Assembly: GCF_013385175.1 (NCBI RefSeq)
Contig: NZ_JABZEO010000009.1
Location: 1-64,000 of the forward strand
Reading direction: 5' to 3'
DNA from: Allochromatium humboldtianum
GTDB lineage: Bacteria > Pseudomonadota > Gammaproteobacteria > Chromatiales > Chromatiaceae
Length of the DNA: 64,000 nt
This document shows positions 25,208 to 34,263 of the stretch, one piece after another (the first letter of the stretch is position 1; every line of letters starts with the position of its first letter). The translations under genes and the position numbers were made by a program. The notes under the pieces are model-generated. The model was not told the DNA's origin and did no database searches. It saw only the letters and a list, made by a program, of their open reading frames with translations.

Positions 25208-26521
25208 TCATTCGACCGAATCGTCGATCACGAAGCGATCGCGCCCACCCTGCTTGGCGCGATAGAGGCAGGCATCGGCGCGGTCGATCATGGCTTGCAG
25301 ACTGTCGCCCAACGCCAGGGTCGCGCCCAGGCTGATCGTGACCGACAGCGACAGATCCTCGTGCGCGATCGGCGTGGACTCGACGGCCGCCCGCAGCCGC
25401 TCCAGGATCATGGCCAGATGCTCCTGATCGATCCCGGTCAGCAGGATGCAGAACTCCTCACCGCCATAGCGCCCGAGCAGATCGGCCTGACGCACGCCGC
25501 TGGCCAGGAGGCTCGCCACCTGCTTGATGACCCGATCCCCGGCCAGATGGCCATAGGTGTCGTTGACGCGCTTGAAATGATCGATGTCGAGCATGACGGC
25601 CGCCAGCGCCAGTTGACGCCGCCGCGCCGCCGCGTGCAGGGTCTCGCCGGCATCGAAGAAATGGCGGCGGTTGAAAAGCCCGGTGAGATAGTCGCGCACC
25701 GAGGAGTCGCGGATGGCGCGCACCAGCTCGATCTGCTCGATGTTCTGGATGACGCGGCAGTAGAACTCCTCGACCAGGAACGGCTTGGTGATGAAGTCGT
25801 TGGCGCCGTTCTTGAGCAGCCGCGCCGAGAGCGCCGACGACCCCTGCTCCGATAGCCCGATGATGGCCAGTTCCGAGCGCGGCTGACGCTGCCGTAGCGC
25901 ACCGATGAGTGCGAGTCCGTCCATCTCCGGCATGTTGTAGTCGGTGATGACCAGGTCGACCCCCGGATCGGACTTCATGATCTCCAGGGCCGCACGCCCG
26001 TTCTCGGCCTGGAGCACCTGGAGACGATGCAGTTCGAGCAGCTTGGCCAGATAGGCGCGAAAGGAGCGCGAATCGTCGACCACCAGCACCTTGACGTCGC
26101 GGTTGCGATGGATACGCCGCACCAGGGTCGCGACATGATCGATCTCGTGCAGACTGCTCTTGAGGAGATAGTCGACCACCTCCTTGGTCAGCATGCGCGC
26201 GCGAATGTCCTCATCGTAATGGGCCGTGAGCACGATCACCGGAATGTCATGGGCGCGCACCAGATCGATCGCCTCGCCCTCGCGCGAATCGGGCAGATTG
26301 AGATCGACCACGGCCGCGAAGAAGCGTTCCGGCCCGGTGGCCAGCAGCGCCCTGGCCTCGGCCAGCGAACCGGCGATCTCGGATTTGACGCCGGCGAGAT
26401 CTTCGCAGCGCGCGCGCAACAGACGGCTGATCGCCTGACTGTCATCGATCAGCAACAGGCGCTCGCCAGCGACCGACGCCTCGACGTCGACCTTGGCGGG
26501 GCTGGGTGTCGTGGGCATCAC
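25208..26521 (-). CDS. Response regulator diguanylate cyclase (REC-REC-GGDEF)
   Basis: The 437-residue protein starts with two receiver domains: one at about residues 15-130 (LLLIDDSQA, phosphoacceptor Asp in VVDLNLPDS) and one at about 140-260 (VLVVDDSRS, Asp in VITDYNMPEMDG). A GGDEF domain follows at about 275-435 with an intact GGEEF signature near 354. An RQAD motif five residues before GGEEF matches the RxxD allosteric I-site, so product inhibition by c-di-GMP is expected. It should convert two GTP to c-di-GMP under control of an unlinked histidine kinase. Convergent with hrpA, separated by 22 bp, with no partner gene nearby. Confidence 0.93.
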   Translation of the reverse strand: MMPTTPSPAKVDVEASVAGERLLLIDDSQAISRLLRARCEDLAGVKSEIAGSLAEARALLATGPERFFAAVVDLNLPDSREGEAIDLVRAHDIPVIVLTAHYDEDIRARMLTKEVVDYLLKSSLHEIDHVATLVRRIHRNRDVKVLVVDDSRSFRAYLAKLLELHRLQVLQAENGRAALEIMKSDPGVDLVITDYNMPEMDGLALIGALRQRQPRSELAIIGLSEQGSSALSARLLKNGANDFITKPFLVEEFYCRVIQNIEQIELVRAIRDSSVRDYLTGLFNRRHFFDAGETLHAAARRRQLALAAVMLDIDHFKRVNDTYGHLAGDRVIKQVASLLASGVRQADLLGRYGGEEFCILLTGIDQEHLAMILERLRAAVESTPIAHEDLSLSVTISLGATLALGDSLQAMIDRADACLYRAKQGGRDRFVIDDSVE

Positions 26522-26594
26522 GTCGACATCACCTCGATCGTTGTCGGTTTCCTGGGGTCGCCGGGCGCTCGGCGCGGATGGTTGGGTCTGGCGG

Positions 26595-27719
26595 CTAGAG
26601 TCCGGCCGCCTCGGCCACGGCTTCCACGACGCGCGCCTGGGTGTCCCCGTCCAGATAGGGATGCATGGGCAGACTCATCACCCGGCGGGCGATGGCGGTG
26701 CTGACCGGATAGTCCTCGCCCGGCAAGCCGACATGGAACACCGGCTGCTCGTTGAGCGGGATCGGGTAATGGACCGCCGTCGGGATGCCCTGCTCGTTGA
26801 GCTTCGCGGCGACCGCGTCGCGATCCTCGACCTGGATGGTGTACTGGGCATAGACCGACAGGTTGTGCGGATGGACATGGGGCGTGAGCACGGGCGCGCC
26901 GCCGACATCCGTGCCGACCGCGCCGCGCGCCTGGAACAGCTCCGTATAGCGCGCGCCGATCCGGGCGCGGGACTCGACCTCCTCGGGGAAGATCGCCATC
27001 TTGGCGAGCAGAATGGCCGCCTGCAGGGTGTCCAGGCGCGCGTTCAGCCCGAGACGCGGATGATGGTAGCGCCGGTCCTGGCCATGATTGCGGATCTCGC
27101 GCAGGGACTTGGCGAGCGCGTCGTCGTCGGTGAAGCAGGCGCCCGCGTCGCCATAGGCGCCGAGCGGCTTGGCCGGAAAGAAGGAGGTGCAGCCGATGCG
27201 CGATAGCGCGCAGGAGCGCCGGCCATGATAGCTCGCGCCGAAGCTCTGGGCCGCGTCCTCGATCACCGGCAGCCGATGGCGTGCGGCGATGGCGTTGATG
27301 GCGTCCATGTCGGCGCACTGGCCATAGAGCGAGACCGGCATGATGGCGCGCGTGCGTCCGGTGATGGCCGCTTCGATCTTGCTCGGATCGATGTTGTAGG
27401 TGACGGGATCGATGTCGACGAACACCGGACGCGCGCCAAGGAGCGCGATCATTTCGCCGGTGGCGATGAAGGTGAAGGGCGTGGTGATGACCTCGTCGCC
27501 ACGGCCGATCTCCAGGGCCATCATGGCCGCGAGCAAGGCATCCGTGCCGCTCGACAGGCCGATGCAGTGACGCACGCCGACGAACTCGGCCAGACGCTCT
27601 TCCAGTTCCTGGACCTCAGGCCCCTGGATGAACAGGCCATGGTCGAGCACGGCTTCGATGCGGGCTTTCACATCGCGGTCGATACGGGCGTACTGGGTCT
27701 TCAAGTCGATGAATTGCAT
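26595..27719 (-). CDS. DegT/DnrJ/EryC1/StrS aminotransferase, WbpE-like
   Basis: A 374-residue PLP enzyme starting MQFIDLKTQYARID; ATG at 27719 is chosen because upstream residues in the open frame do not fit the family. Family features include SSGTDALLAAMMAL, FIDP-type VFVDIDPVTYNID, and IEDAAQSFGASYHG; the PLP lysine is expected in CTSFFPAKPLGAYGD. The sequence strongly resembles WbpE, which aminates a UDP-3-keto-sugar acid for 2,3-diacetamido sugars in O-antigen. No other genes of that pathway lie in the window, so the sugar is unproven. It could supply an unusual amino sugar for glycan or protein glycosylation. Divergent from the META lipoprotein gene. Confidence 0.88.
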   Translation of the reverse strand: MQFIDLKTQYARIDRDVKARIEAVLDHGLFIQGPEVQELEERLAEFVGVRHCIGLSSGTDALLAAMMALEIGRGDEVITTPFTFIATGEMIALLGARPVFVDIDPVTYNIDPSKIEAAITGRTRAIMPVSLYGQCADMDAINAIAARHRLPVIEDAAQSFGASYHGRRSCALSRIGCTSFFPAKPLGAYGDAGACFTDDDALAKSLREIRNHGQDRRYHHPRLGLNARLDTLQAAILLAKMAIFPEEVESRARIGARYTELFQARGAVGTDVGGAPVLTPHVHPHNLSVYAQYTIQVEDRDAVAAKLNEQGIPTAVHYPIPLNEQPVFHVGLPGEDYPVSTAIARRVMSLPMHPYLDGDTQARVVEAVAEAAGL

Positions 27720-27893
27720 GCGGGTCGCCTTGGCGAGTCTCTCGCCGTCTCGTTCTGAATCGAGGATCGTCCCGGAGCGACGCGGGCGTGTTGCATCGCG
27801 CGTTCGGGGCATGGAGAATCCAGAGATTATAGGATTGCCGCCCGATGCCGGGGCCGATATTTTGTCGCAACGTCGAAACGCGGGAGCCTGACC

Positions 27894-28775
27894 ATGCCTG
27901 ACCCCTTACGCACGCTCGTTGGCTGTGGACTGCTGTTGATGGCGGGCTGTATCCAGGCTCAGCCGCAGGCCGAGACGCCTGAGTCCGCGCCGCCCGCTCC
28001 AGCCGGGGAAGAAGCGAGTCCCGAGCCGGTTCCGATTCCGTTCGAGGGGCTCGACTGGCGTCTGACGACCTATCGAAGCGACTCCGGTCCGACCGCGGTC
28101 CAACCCCGCTCGCGCCCGACCGAGTTCCGGTTCGAGGCCGGTCGTTTTTCGGGCAGTACCGGCTGCAACCGGGTTCAGGGCGGCTATACGGTCGAAGGCG
28201 CCGACTTTCGCTTCGGCGAGGGGCTGGCTGCGACCCGAATGGCCTGTCCCGAGCCGTTGATGAAGCAGGAAACAGCCATCTTCAAGGCACTCCAAGGCGT
28301 GACGGGCTACCGCTATGCGCTGGATCGCCTGGAACTGACCGACGATCGGGACGAGACCGTGCTGAGCTTCACGCGGATCGGCGCGGCGACGAGTGCGGCG
28401 GACGGCACGACGGAGGCCCTGGAAGGACGCGACTGGGTGGTCGAAGCCCTGGCCGACGCTGAAGGGACGCTGGCCGCCCCGATCCGGGGCGCCACGATCG
28501 ACCTGAGCTTCGACCCGCGCGGACGGATCAGCGGCTCGGACGGCTGCAATCGCTATCTGAGCGGCTTCACGCGCACGAAGACGTCGCTGTCGTTCGGCCC
28601 GATCGCGACCACGCGCATGGCCTGCACCGCCAGCGATGGTAGGGCCGAACAGGCGCAAGCCTATGCCGCTCTGCTCGGGCGGGTGAGCGCTTATCGGATC
28701 GAGGGCGGGCATCTGATTCTATTCGATGACACCGGCGCGATCCTGGTGCGCTTGCGGGCCGTCATCGCGGACTGA
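27894..28775 (+). CDS. Lipoprotein with two META (HslJ-like) domains
   Basis: The 293-residue protein has a lipoprotein signal (hydrophobic segment, lipobox LMAGC with Cys 21). A Pro/Glu-rich linker follows, then two META domains at about 50-165 and 180-290. Each contains the family pattern G-x-x-GCNRxxGGY (FSGSTGCNRVQGGY; ISGSDGCNRYLSGF) and a TRMAC motif (AATRMACPE; TTRMACTA). META/HslJ proteins sit in the envelope and are linked to heat or antibiotic stress, but their biochemical role is not known. It should be anchored to the outer membrane. Divergent from the aminotransferase gene with a 174-bp gap. Confidence 0.88.
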   Translation: MPDPLRTLVGCGLLLMAGCIQAQPQAETPESAPPAPAGEEASPEPVPIPFEGLDWRLTTYRSDSGPTAVQPRSRPTEFRFEAGRFSGSTGCNRVQGGYTVEGADFRFGEGLAATRMACPEPLMKQETAIFKALQGVTGYRYALDRLELTDDRDETVLSFTRIGAATSAADGTTEALEGRDWVVEALADAEGTLAAPIRGATIDLSFDPRGRISGSDGCNRYLSGFTRTKTSLSFGPIATTRMACTASDGRAEQAQAYAALLGRVSAYRIEGGHLILFDDTGAILVRLRAVIAD

Positions 28776-28893
28776 TCCGGTCCTCGTCGCTGCGACTCCT
28801 TTACGAATCGGTGCCGGCGTCGAACCGAGACATCGCAGGACGTTCGGGTATACTCGCCTGTCCAAACCACGCTTTAATGGATCGGAGCCGGTC

Positions 28894-29103
28894 ATGCGCT
28901 GCTGGGCGAACAATCTCTTCATACTCGTCGTCGTCGTGCTCGGCACGCTCGCCATGCTCGGCGCCTGCGGTCAGAAGGGCGATCTCTACCTGCCCGAGCC
29001 GGCGTCCGCGTCCAGGTCCAGTACGCCGCCGGGCGCCGATGTCCCGACCCCACCACCGGCACCGCCGGAGTCCGGGGCGGGTTCCGACGCCTCTCAACCC
29101 TAA
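28894..29103 (+). CDS. lptM: LptM (YifL-like) small lipoprotein
   Basis: A 69-residue lipoprotein from ATG 28894 with hydrophobic signal ILVVVVLGTLAMLGAC (lipobox LGAC) and the family motif CGQKGDLYLPEP directly after the acylated cysteine, followed by a low-complexity Ser/Pro tail. LptM/YifL helps mature the LPS translocon LptDE. Its position directly before lysA is conserved in gammaproteobacteria, which supports the call. A TATACT box at 28849-28854 could be a -10 element, but no convincing -35 is seen. Confidence 0.88.
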   Translation: MRCWANNLFILVVVVLGTLAMLGACGQKGDLYLPEPASASRSSTPPGADVPTPPPAPPESGAGSDASQP

Positions 29104-29127
29104 CACTCAGATTCCCCGACACGCCGC

Positions 29128-30399
29128 ATGGATCACTTCAACGACCGCGACGGACTCCTCCACGCCGAGGATGTACCGCTCACCGAGATCGCCGAACGTT
29201 TCGGCACGCCCTGCTATGTCTATTCGCGCGCGACGATCGAACGCCACTGGCGCGCCTTCGAACGCGCCTTTCGCGATCATCCGCATCTGATCTGCTTCTC
29301 GGTCAAGTCCAACTCCAACCTCGCGGTCCTGAACGTGCTCGCGCGACTGGGTTCGGGTTTCGACATCGTCTCGATCGGCGAGCTGGAACGGGTGCTGGCC
29401 GCCGGCGGCGATCCGGCCAGGGTCGTCTTCTCGGGCGTGGGCAAGCGCGCCGACGAGATCCGGCGCGCGCTGGAGGTCGGCATCCGCTGCTTCAACGTCG
29501 AGTCCGAGTCCGAGCTGACCCGCATCGACCGCATCGCCGGAGAGCTCGGGGTCCGGGCGCCGGTGTCGCTGCGCGTCAACCCGGACGTCGATCCCCAGAC
29601 CCATCACTACATCTCCACCGGCCTGAAGGAAAACAAGTTCGGCATCGACATCCAGGAGGCCGAGTCGGTCTATGCGCTGGCTGCCGCGATGCCGAACCTG
29701 AAGGTCGTCGGCATCGACTGTCACATCGGCTCGCAGTTGACGGACCTGGCGCCCTTCATCGACGCGCTCGGGCGGGTGCTGGCGCTGGCCGACCGGCTGT
29801 GCGCCTCCGGCATCGCCATCGAGCATCTGGATCTCGGCGGCGGACTCGGCATCCGCTATCGCGAGGAGCATCCGCCTGAACCGGCCGCCTATGCCGCCGC
29901 CATGAGCCATCTGCTGGCCGATCGTCCGTATGAAGTGATCCTGGAGCCGGGACGCGCCATCGTCGGCAATGCCGGTGTGCTGCTGACGCGGGTCGAGTAT
30001 CTCAAGCATGGTCCGCACAAGCATTTCGCCATCCTCGATGCGGCCATGAACGACCTGCTGCGTCCGGCGCTCTATCAGGCCGGTCACGAGATCGTGCGCG
30101 TTGTTCAGGAAACCGACGCCGATCCGAGCCGTTACGATCTGGTCGGCCCGGTGTGCGAGACGGGAGACTTTCTCGGCAAGGACCGCACCCTGGCGCTCGA
30201 AGAAGGCGATCTGGTCGCGGTGCGTGGCGCCGGGGCCTATGGCTTCACCATGAGTTCCAACTACAACAGCCGTCCGCGCGCCGCCGAAGTCATGGTCGAT
30301 GGAGACCAGGCTTATTTGGTGCGCGAGCGCGAGCAGGTCGCGGATCTCTACGCGGGCGAGCAGTTGCTGCCGTCCGAGACACCCGACGCCGCCGCATGA
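29128..30399 (+). CDS. lysA: Diaminopimelate decarboxylase
   Basis: The 423-residue PLP-dependent enzyme catalyses meso-diaminopimelate to L-lysine, the final lysine step. It shows the PLP lysine region CFSVKSNSNLAVL at about 57-69, HIGSQL near 202, the glycine-rich LDLGGGLGIRY near 236, and VGPVCETGDFLGKD near 339, which carries the cysteine that contacts substrate. Length agrees with the family. It follows lptM by 24 bp and its stop overlaps the next gene's ATG in ATGA, indicating coupling in an operon that also holds dapF. Confidence 0.96.
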   Translation: MDHFNDRDGLLHAEDVPLTEIAERFGTPCYVYSRATIERHWRAFERAFRDHPHLICFSVKSNSNLAVLNVLARLGSGFDIVSIGELERVLAAGGDPARVVFSGVGKRADEIRRALEVGIRCFNVESESELTRIDRIAGELGVRAPVSLRVNPDVDPQTHHYISTGLKENKFGIDIQEAESVYALAAAMPNLKVVGIDCHIGSQLTDLAPFIDALGRVLALADRLCASGIAIEHLDLGGGLGIRYREEHPPEPAAYAAAMSHLLADRPYEVILEPGRAIVGNAGVLLTRVEYLKHGPHKHFAILDAAMNDLLRPALYQAGHEIVRVVQETDADPSRYDLVGPVCETGDFLGKDRTLALEEGDLVAVRGAGAYGFTMSSNYNSRPRAAEVMVDGDQAYLVREREQVADLYAGEQLLPSETPDAAA

Positions 30400-31067
30400 A
30401 ACGCCGTCCCGAACCCGAATTGATGGATGGCGAGGCCCAGGCGCTCGCCTATGCCGAGGCCGATTTCAACGCCTCCAACACGCTCTTCATCGAGCTGTTG
30501 CGCCGACTGGCGCCCGGACCGCTCGCGGGCGCCACGGCGCTCGATCTCGGGTGCGGGCCGGCGGACATCGTGATCCGCTTTCTGCGCGCTTATCCGGGCG
30601 CGACCTGTGACGCGCTCGACGGCTCGCGTCCGATGCTGGAGCTGGCCCGGCAAGCGCTCGATGCCCAGCCCGAGATCGCCGCGCGCGTCCGACTGCTGCA
30701 CGACAGCATCCCGTCCGAGCAGCTGGCACGCGGGCATTACGATCTGGTGATCTCCAACAGCCTGCTGCATCACCTGCCTGAACCCGCTGTGCTGTGGCGG
30801 ACGGTGCGCGAGACGGCCAAGCCCGGCGCGCCCGTGCTGATCATGGACCTGATGCGCCCGGCCTCGCCCGGCTGGGTCGAGGCGCTGGTCGAGAGCTATG
30901 TCGCCGACGAATCCGAGATCCTGCGCACCGATTTCCGCAACTCGCTCTATGCCGCCTTCGAGCCAGCCGAGGTGAGCGAACAGCTCGCCGCCGCTGGTCT
31001 GGACAGTCTGGAGGTCGCGGTGGTCAGCGATCGGCATCTCGCCGTCATGGGGTTCCTGCCGACATGA
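30396..31067 (+). CDS. Class I SAM-dependent methyltransferase of unknown substrate
   Basis: A 223-residue protein with SAM motif [16 protein letters not shown] near 47-61, acidic loop [14 protein letters not shown], and post-motif [14 protein letters not shown] near 115-128. It is inserted between lysA and dapF and overlaps both by ATGA junctions (30396-30399 and 31064-31067), so it is translationally coupled to lysine/peptidoglycan precursor genes. A tRNA, small-molecule or cofactor substrate is possible. The coupling does not prove a role in lysine metabolism. Confidence 0.85.
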   Translation: MKRRPEPELMDGEAQALAYAEADFNASNTLFIELLRRLAPGPLAGATALDLGCGPADIVIRFLRAYPGATCDALDGSRPMLELARQALDAQPEIAARVRLLHDSIPSEQLARGHYDLVISNSLLHHLPEPAVLWRTVRETAKPGAPVLIMDLMRPASPGWVEALVESYVADESEILRTDFRNSLYAAFEPAEVSEQLAAAGLDSLEVAVVSDRHLAVMGFLPT

Positions 31068-31900
31068 GACTGCGCTTCACCAAGATGCAGGGACTGGGCA
31101 ACGACTTCGTCGTCTTCGACGCTGTGCGCCAGCGGGTCGACCTGGATGCCGGATTCGCGCGACGTCTGGCCGATCGGCGCTTCGGCGTCGGCTGCGATCA
31201 GATCCTGCTGGTCGAGCCGCCGCGCCTGCCCGAGACCGATTTCCACTACCGCATCTTCAACGCCGACGGCTCCGAGGTCGAGCAGTGCGGCAATGGCGCG
31301 CGCTGCTTCGCCCGCTTCGTCCGCGATCAGGGCCTGACCGACAAGGACGAGATCCCGGTCGGCACGGCGGCTGGCGCGATCCGGCTCTATCTGGAGCCGG
31401 ATGGTCAGGTGCGGGTCGACATGGGCGCGCCCGAGTTCACCCCGGCGCGTATCCCGTTCACGGCCGAGACCGAGACGCCGGACGCGACCTATCCGCTGGA
31501 GGTCGAGGGCCGGACATTGACCATCGGCGCGCTCTCGATGGGCAATCCGCACGCCGTCCTGATCGTCGACGACGTCGACTCGGCGCAGGTCGCCACGCTC
31601 GGCCCGCTGATCGAACACCATCCGGACTTCCCGCGCCGGGTGAACGTCGGTTTCATGCAGATCCTCGGACCGAACGCGATCCGGTTGCGGGTGCACGAGC
31701 GCGGTTCGGGCGAGACGCTCGCCTGCGGCACTGGCGCCTGTGCCGCCGTGGTCAGCGGACGCCGGCGCGGACGGCTCGACGAGCGGGTCCGGGTTGCACT
31801 GCCCGGCGGCGAGCTGGTGATCGAATGGCGCGGTCCTGGGCATCCTGTCTGGATGACGGGACCGGCCGTCAACGTCTTCGAGGGCGAGATCGAACGATGA
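31064..31900 (+). CDS. dapF: Diaminopimelate epimerase
   Basis: The 278-residue enzyme interconverts LL- and meso-diaminopimelate. Both catalytic cysteines are visible: EQCGNGARC near 73-81 and LACGTGACA near 220-228. It begins [17 protein letters not shown], the usual DapF start, and overlaps the previous stop by ATGA. With lysA upstream it forms the end of the DAP/lysine branch, feeding peptidoglycan and protein synthesis in the cytoplasm. Confidence 0.97.
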   Translation: MRLRFTKMQGLGNDFVVFDAVRQRVDLDAGFARRLADRRFGVGCDQILLVEPPRLPETDFHYRIFNADGSEVEQCGNGARCFARFVRDQGLTDKDEIPVGTAAGAIRLYLEPDGQVRVDMGAPEFTPARIPFTAETETPDATYPLEVEGRTLTIGALSMGNPHAVLIVDDVDSAQVATLGPLIEHHPDFPRRVNVGFMQILGPNAIRLRVHERGSGETLACGTGACAAVVSGRRRGRLDERVRVALPGGELVIEWRGPGHPVWMTGPAVNVFEGEIER

Positions 31901-31910
31901 GGGAACATGC

Positions 31911-32606
31911 ATGATGCATCAGGCCGAACACAGCCAGGACGAGGCGTTCGACCAGGAGCGACAGGTCATCGACTATCTCATCGCCCATCCGGACTTCCTC
32001 GCCCGTCACCCCGAGGTGCTGAGCGCCATCGAGGTGCCGCACGGCATCCAGGGCGCGGTGTCGCTGATCGAGTATCAGGTGCGTGTCCTGCGCCGCCAGC
32101 TCGCGACCGAGCGTAATCGGCTCGTTCATCTCATCGCGCGCGCGCGCCAGAACGAAGCCCTGGCGATCCGGCTGCATGGTCTGTTCCTGCAACTCATGAC
32201 GGTCGAGGAGCCTGAGCACCTCTGTCACCTGCTGCGCGAGACCCTGCTGCGCGAGTTCCATGCCGAGGCGCTGGCATTCAAACTCTTTGCGCTCGCCGCC
32301 CTCGAAAGCCGGCCGCACGATCCACTGGTCAACGCCTTTGCCGACTTCATGGACCGTCGCAACGCGCTCTGCGGTCCGCTGAGTCCCGAACGCGCTCTGG
32401 CCCTCTTCGGCGACGGCGGCGCAAGTATTCACTCGGCCGCCATCGTTCCGATCCATGCCGACGGCCAGTCCGGCATCATCGCCATCGGCAGCTCGGATGC
32501 CACGCGCTTCAGCCCCGAGATGGGCACCGATTTCCTGAACCGGCTCGGCGAGATCATCAGCCAGAAGCTCCGGTCGGTTCGGCTCGGCGACTGCGAACCA
32601 GCCTGA
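31911..32606 (+). CDS. DUF484 family protein (GAF-like fold)
   Basis: The 231-residue protein opens with the DUF484 pattern VIDYLIAHPDFLARHPEVL near 20-38, then IQGAVSLIEYQVRVLR near 47-62, a predicted coiled coil, and a GAF-like C-terminal region (residues ~90-220) including SAAIVPIHADGQSGIIAIGS. Its function is not established, though it lies between dapF and xerC in many gammaproteobacteria, including Pseudomonas and E. coli. Two adjacent ATGs (31911, 31914) follow a GAGGGA site. No membrane segment. Confidence 0.9.
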   Translation: MMHQAEHSQDEAFDQERQVIDYLIAHPDFLARHPEVLSAIEVPHGIQGAVSLIEYQVRVLRRQLATERNRLVHLIARARQNEALAIRLHGLFLQLMTVEEPEHLCHLLRETLLREFHAEALAFKLFALAALESRPHDPLVNAFADFMDRRNALCGPLSPERALALFGDGGASIHSAAIVPIHADGQSGIIAIGSSDATRFSPEMGTDFLNRLGEIISQKLRSVRLGDCEPA

Positions 32607-32619
32607 TCCGCCATCGACC

Positions 32620-33582
32620 ATGCCCACACGCCCGGACGAGCCGACTGCACAGACCTCGATCGATACGACTCGGATCGAGCGTTTCATCGCCCATCTGGCG
32701 CACGAGCGACGGCTGTCCGAACATACGGTGCGCGCCTACCGGCACGATCTGACCCAGATCGCCGTCTGGCTCGCCGATCAGGGCGAGCGGGAGGCGGAAT
32801 CGATCGAACGACTCGATGAGGCCGGTATCCGGCGCTATACCGCCTGGCGTCATCGTCAGGGCATCTCGGGCAAGACGCTTCAGCGCGAACTCTCCAGCCT
32901 GCGCGGGTTCTATCGCTGGCTGTTGCGCGAGAACCAGGCCGTGGCCAATCCGGCCGTCGGCCTCCGCGCGCCCAAGAGTCCGCGCAAACTTCCTCACACC
33001 TTCGACGCCGATCAGCTCGGCGCATTGCTCGATCCGGCGGACGAAGATCCGCTCATGATCCGCGACACGGCCATGGTCGAGCTGTTCTATTCCTCGGGTC
33101 TGCGTCTGGCCGAGCTGGTGAGCATCGATCTGGGCGACATCGATATGTCTGAAGGCGAATTGGGCGTGATCGGCAAGGGGTCGAAGAGCCGGCGCGTTCC
33201 GGTCGGTCAGAAGGCACGCGAGGCGATCGAACGCTGGCTGGCGGTGCGTCCGGCACTGGCCGATCGAGACGAGCGGGCGCTGTTCGTCAGTCTGCGCGGC
33301 GGGCGCATCCATCCGCGCACGGTCGAGAAGCGGCTGGAACGCTGGGCGGTCGAACGGGGCACCAGTCAACATCTGCACCCGCATCTGCTCAGACACAGCT
33401 TCGCGACCCATCTGCTGGAGTCCTCCGGCGATCTGCGCGCCGTGCAGGAACTGCTCGGCCATGCCGACATCGGCACCACCCAGATCTATACCCATCTCGA
33501 CTTCCAGCACCTGGCTCAGGTCTATGATCAGGCGCATCCGCGCGCGCGCAAGAAAGCCGCGAAGCCGGACGATCGGACCTGA
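32620..33582 (+). CDS. xerC: Tyrosine recombinase XerC
   Basis: The 320-residue recombinase has an N-terminal SAM-like core-binding domain (RFIAHLAHERRLSEHTVRAY) and a catalytic domain with arginine I in SSGLRLAELVSIDL near 160, HLLRHSFATHLLE near 253, LGHADIGTTQIYTH near 277-290 carrying the nucleophilic tyrosine. With XerD it resolves chromosome dimers at dif. The neighbourhood dapF-DUF484-xerC is the usual XerC context, which distinguishes it from phage integrases. A gap of 13 bp separates it from the DUF484 gene. Confidence 0.95.
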   Translation: MPTRPDEPTAQTSIDTTRIERFIAHLAHERRLSEHTVRAYRHDLTQIAVWLADQGEREAESIERLDEAGIRRYTAWRHRQGISGKTLQRELSSLRGFYRWLLRENQAVANPAVGLRAPKSPRKLPHTFDADQLGALLDPADEDPLMIRDTAMVELFYSSGLRLAELVSIDLGDIDMSEGELGVIGKGSKSRRVPVGQKAREAIERWLAVRPALADRDERALFVSLRGGRIHPRTVEKRLERWAVERGTSQHLHPHLLRHSFATHLLESSGDLRAVQELLGHADIGTTQIYTHLDFQHLAQVYDQAHPRARKKAAKPDDRT

Positions 33583-33601
33583 TCGAAGCGACACTCACAC
33601 C

Positions 33602-34261
33602 ATGCTCCTGTCACCCAAATACCGCTTCCTGTTCGTCCATATCGCCAAGACCGGCGGCACCAGCGTGCGCGCCGCGCTCGAAGGGCTACGCTGGCGCGAT
33701 CCCTGGTACTACCCGATGTTCCTGTGCAGCCGCTTCAGTCATCTGAGCGGGCACCGGATCGCCGCCAAGCTGCCGCGTCACGCCAAGGTGGTCGCGGCCA
33801 AGGAGCTACTGCCGCAAGAGTATTTCGACAGCCTGTTCAAATTCGCCTTCGTGCGCAATCCCTGGGATCTCCAGGTGAGTTCCTTCCATCACATCCGGCG
33901 CGAACGGCCGCAGTATCTCGGCGGACACGAGACCTTCGAGGATTTTCTGCGCTGGAAGCTCGATCCGGAGCGGCCCTATCAGTATCACATCGATACCTCG
34001 ATCACGCTCCAGACCGACTATCTGATCGATCTCAGCGGCACGGTCGTCGTCGACTTCATCGGGCGCTACGAGCGTCTGAACGAGGATTTTGCGACCGTCT
34101 GCGAGCGCATCGGCATCCGTGCTCCCGCCCTTCCCCACGAACGTCAGGCTCGGGATCGGAAACGCGACTACCGCAGCTATTACAGCGACGAGACCGCCGA
34201 ACTGGTCGCGCGCCATTTCGCGCGCGACATCCGGATGCTCGATTACCGCTTCGATCCCTGA
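33602..34261 (+). CDS. Sulfotransferase-family protein
   Basis: The 219-residue protein resembles Sulfotransfer_2/carbohydrate sulfotransferases. FVHIAKTGGTSVR near 15-27 matches the PAPS 5'-phosphosulfate loop, and FAFVRNPWDLQVSSFHH near 81-97 matches the 3'-phosphate binding site (conserved Arg and Ser). It would transfer sulfate from PAPS to a glycan or other acceptor; the acceptor is unknown. It starts 19 bp after xerC and may be co-transcribed, but functionally it looks unrelated to that operon and may belong with surface glycan modification. Confidence 0.85.
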   Translation: MLLSPKYRFLFVHIAKTGGTSVRAALEGLRWRDPWYYPMFLCSRFSHLSGHRIAAKLPRHAKVVAAKELLPQEYFDSLFKFAFVRNPWDLQVSSFHHIRRERPQYLGGHETFEDFLRWKLDPERPYQYHIDTSITLQTDYLIDLSGTVVVDFIGRYERLNEDFATVCERIGIRAPALPHERQARDRKRDYRSYYSDETAELVARHFARDIRMLDYRFDP

Positions 34262-34263
34262 TC

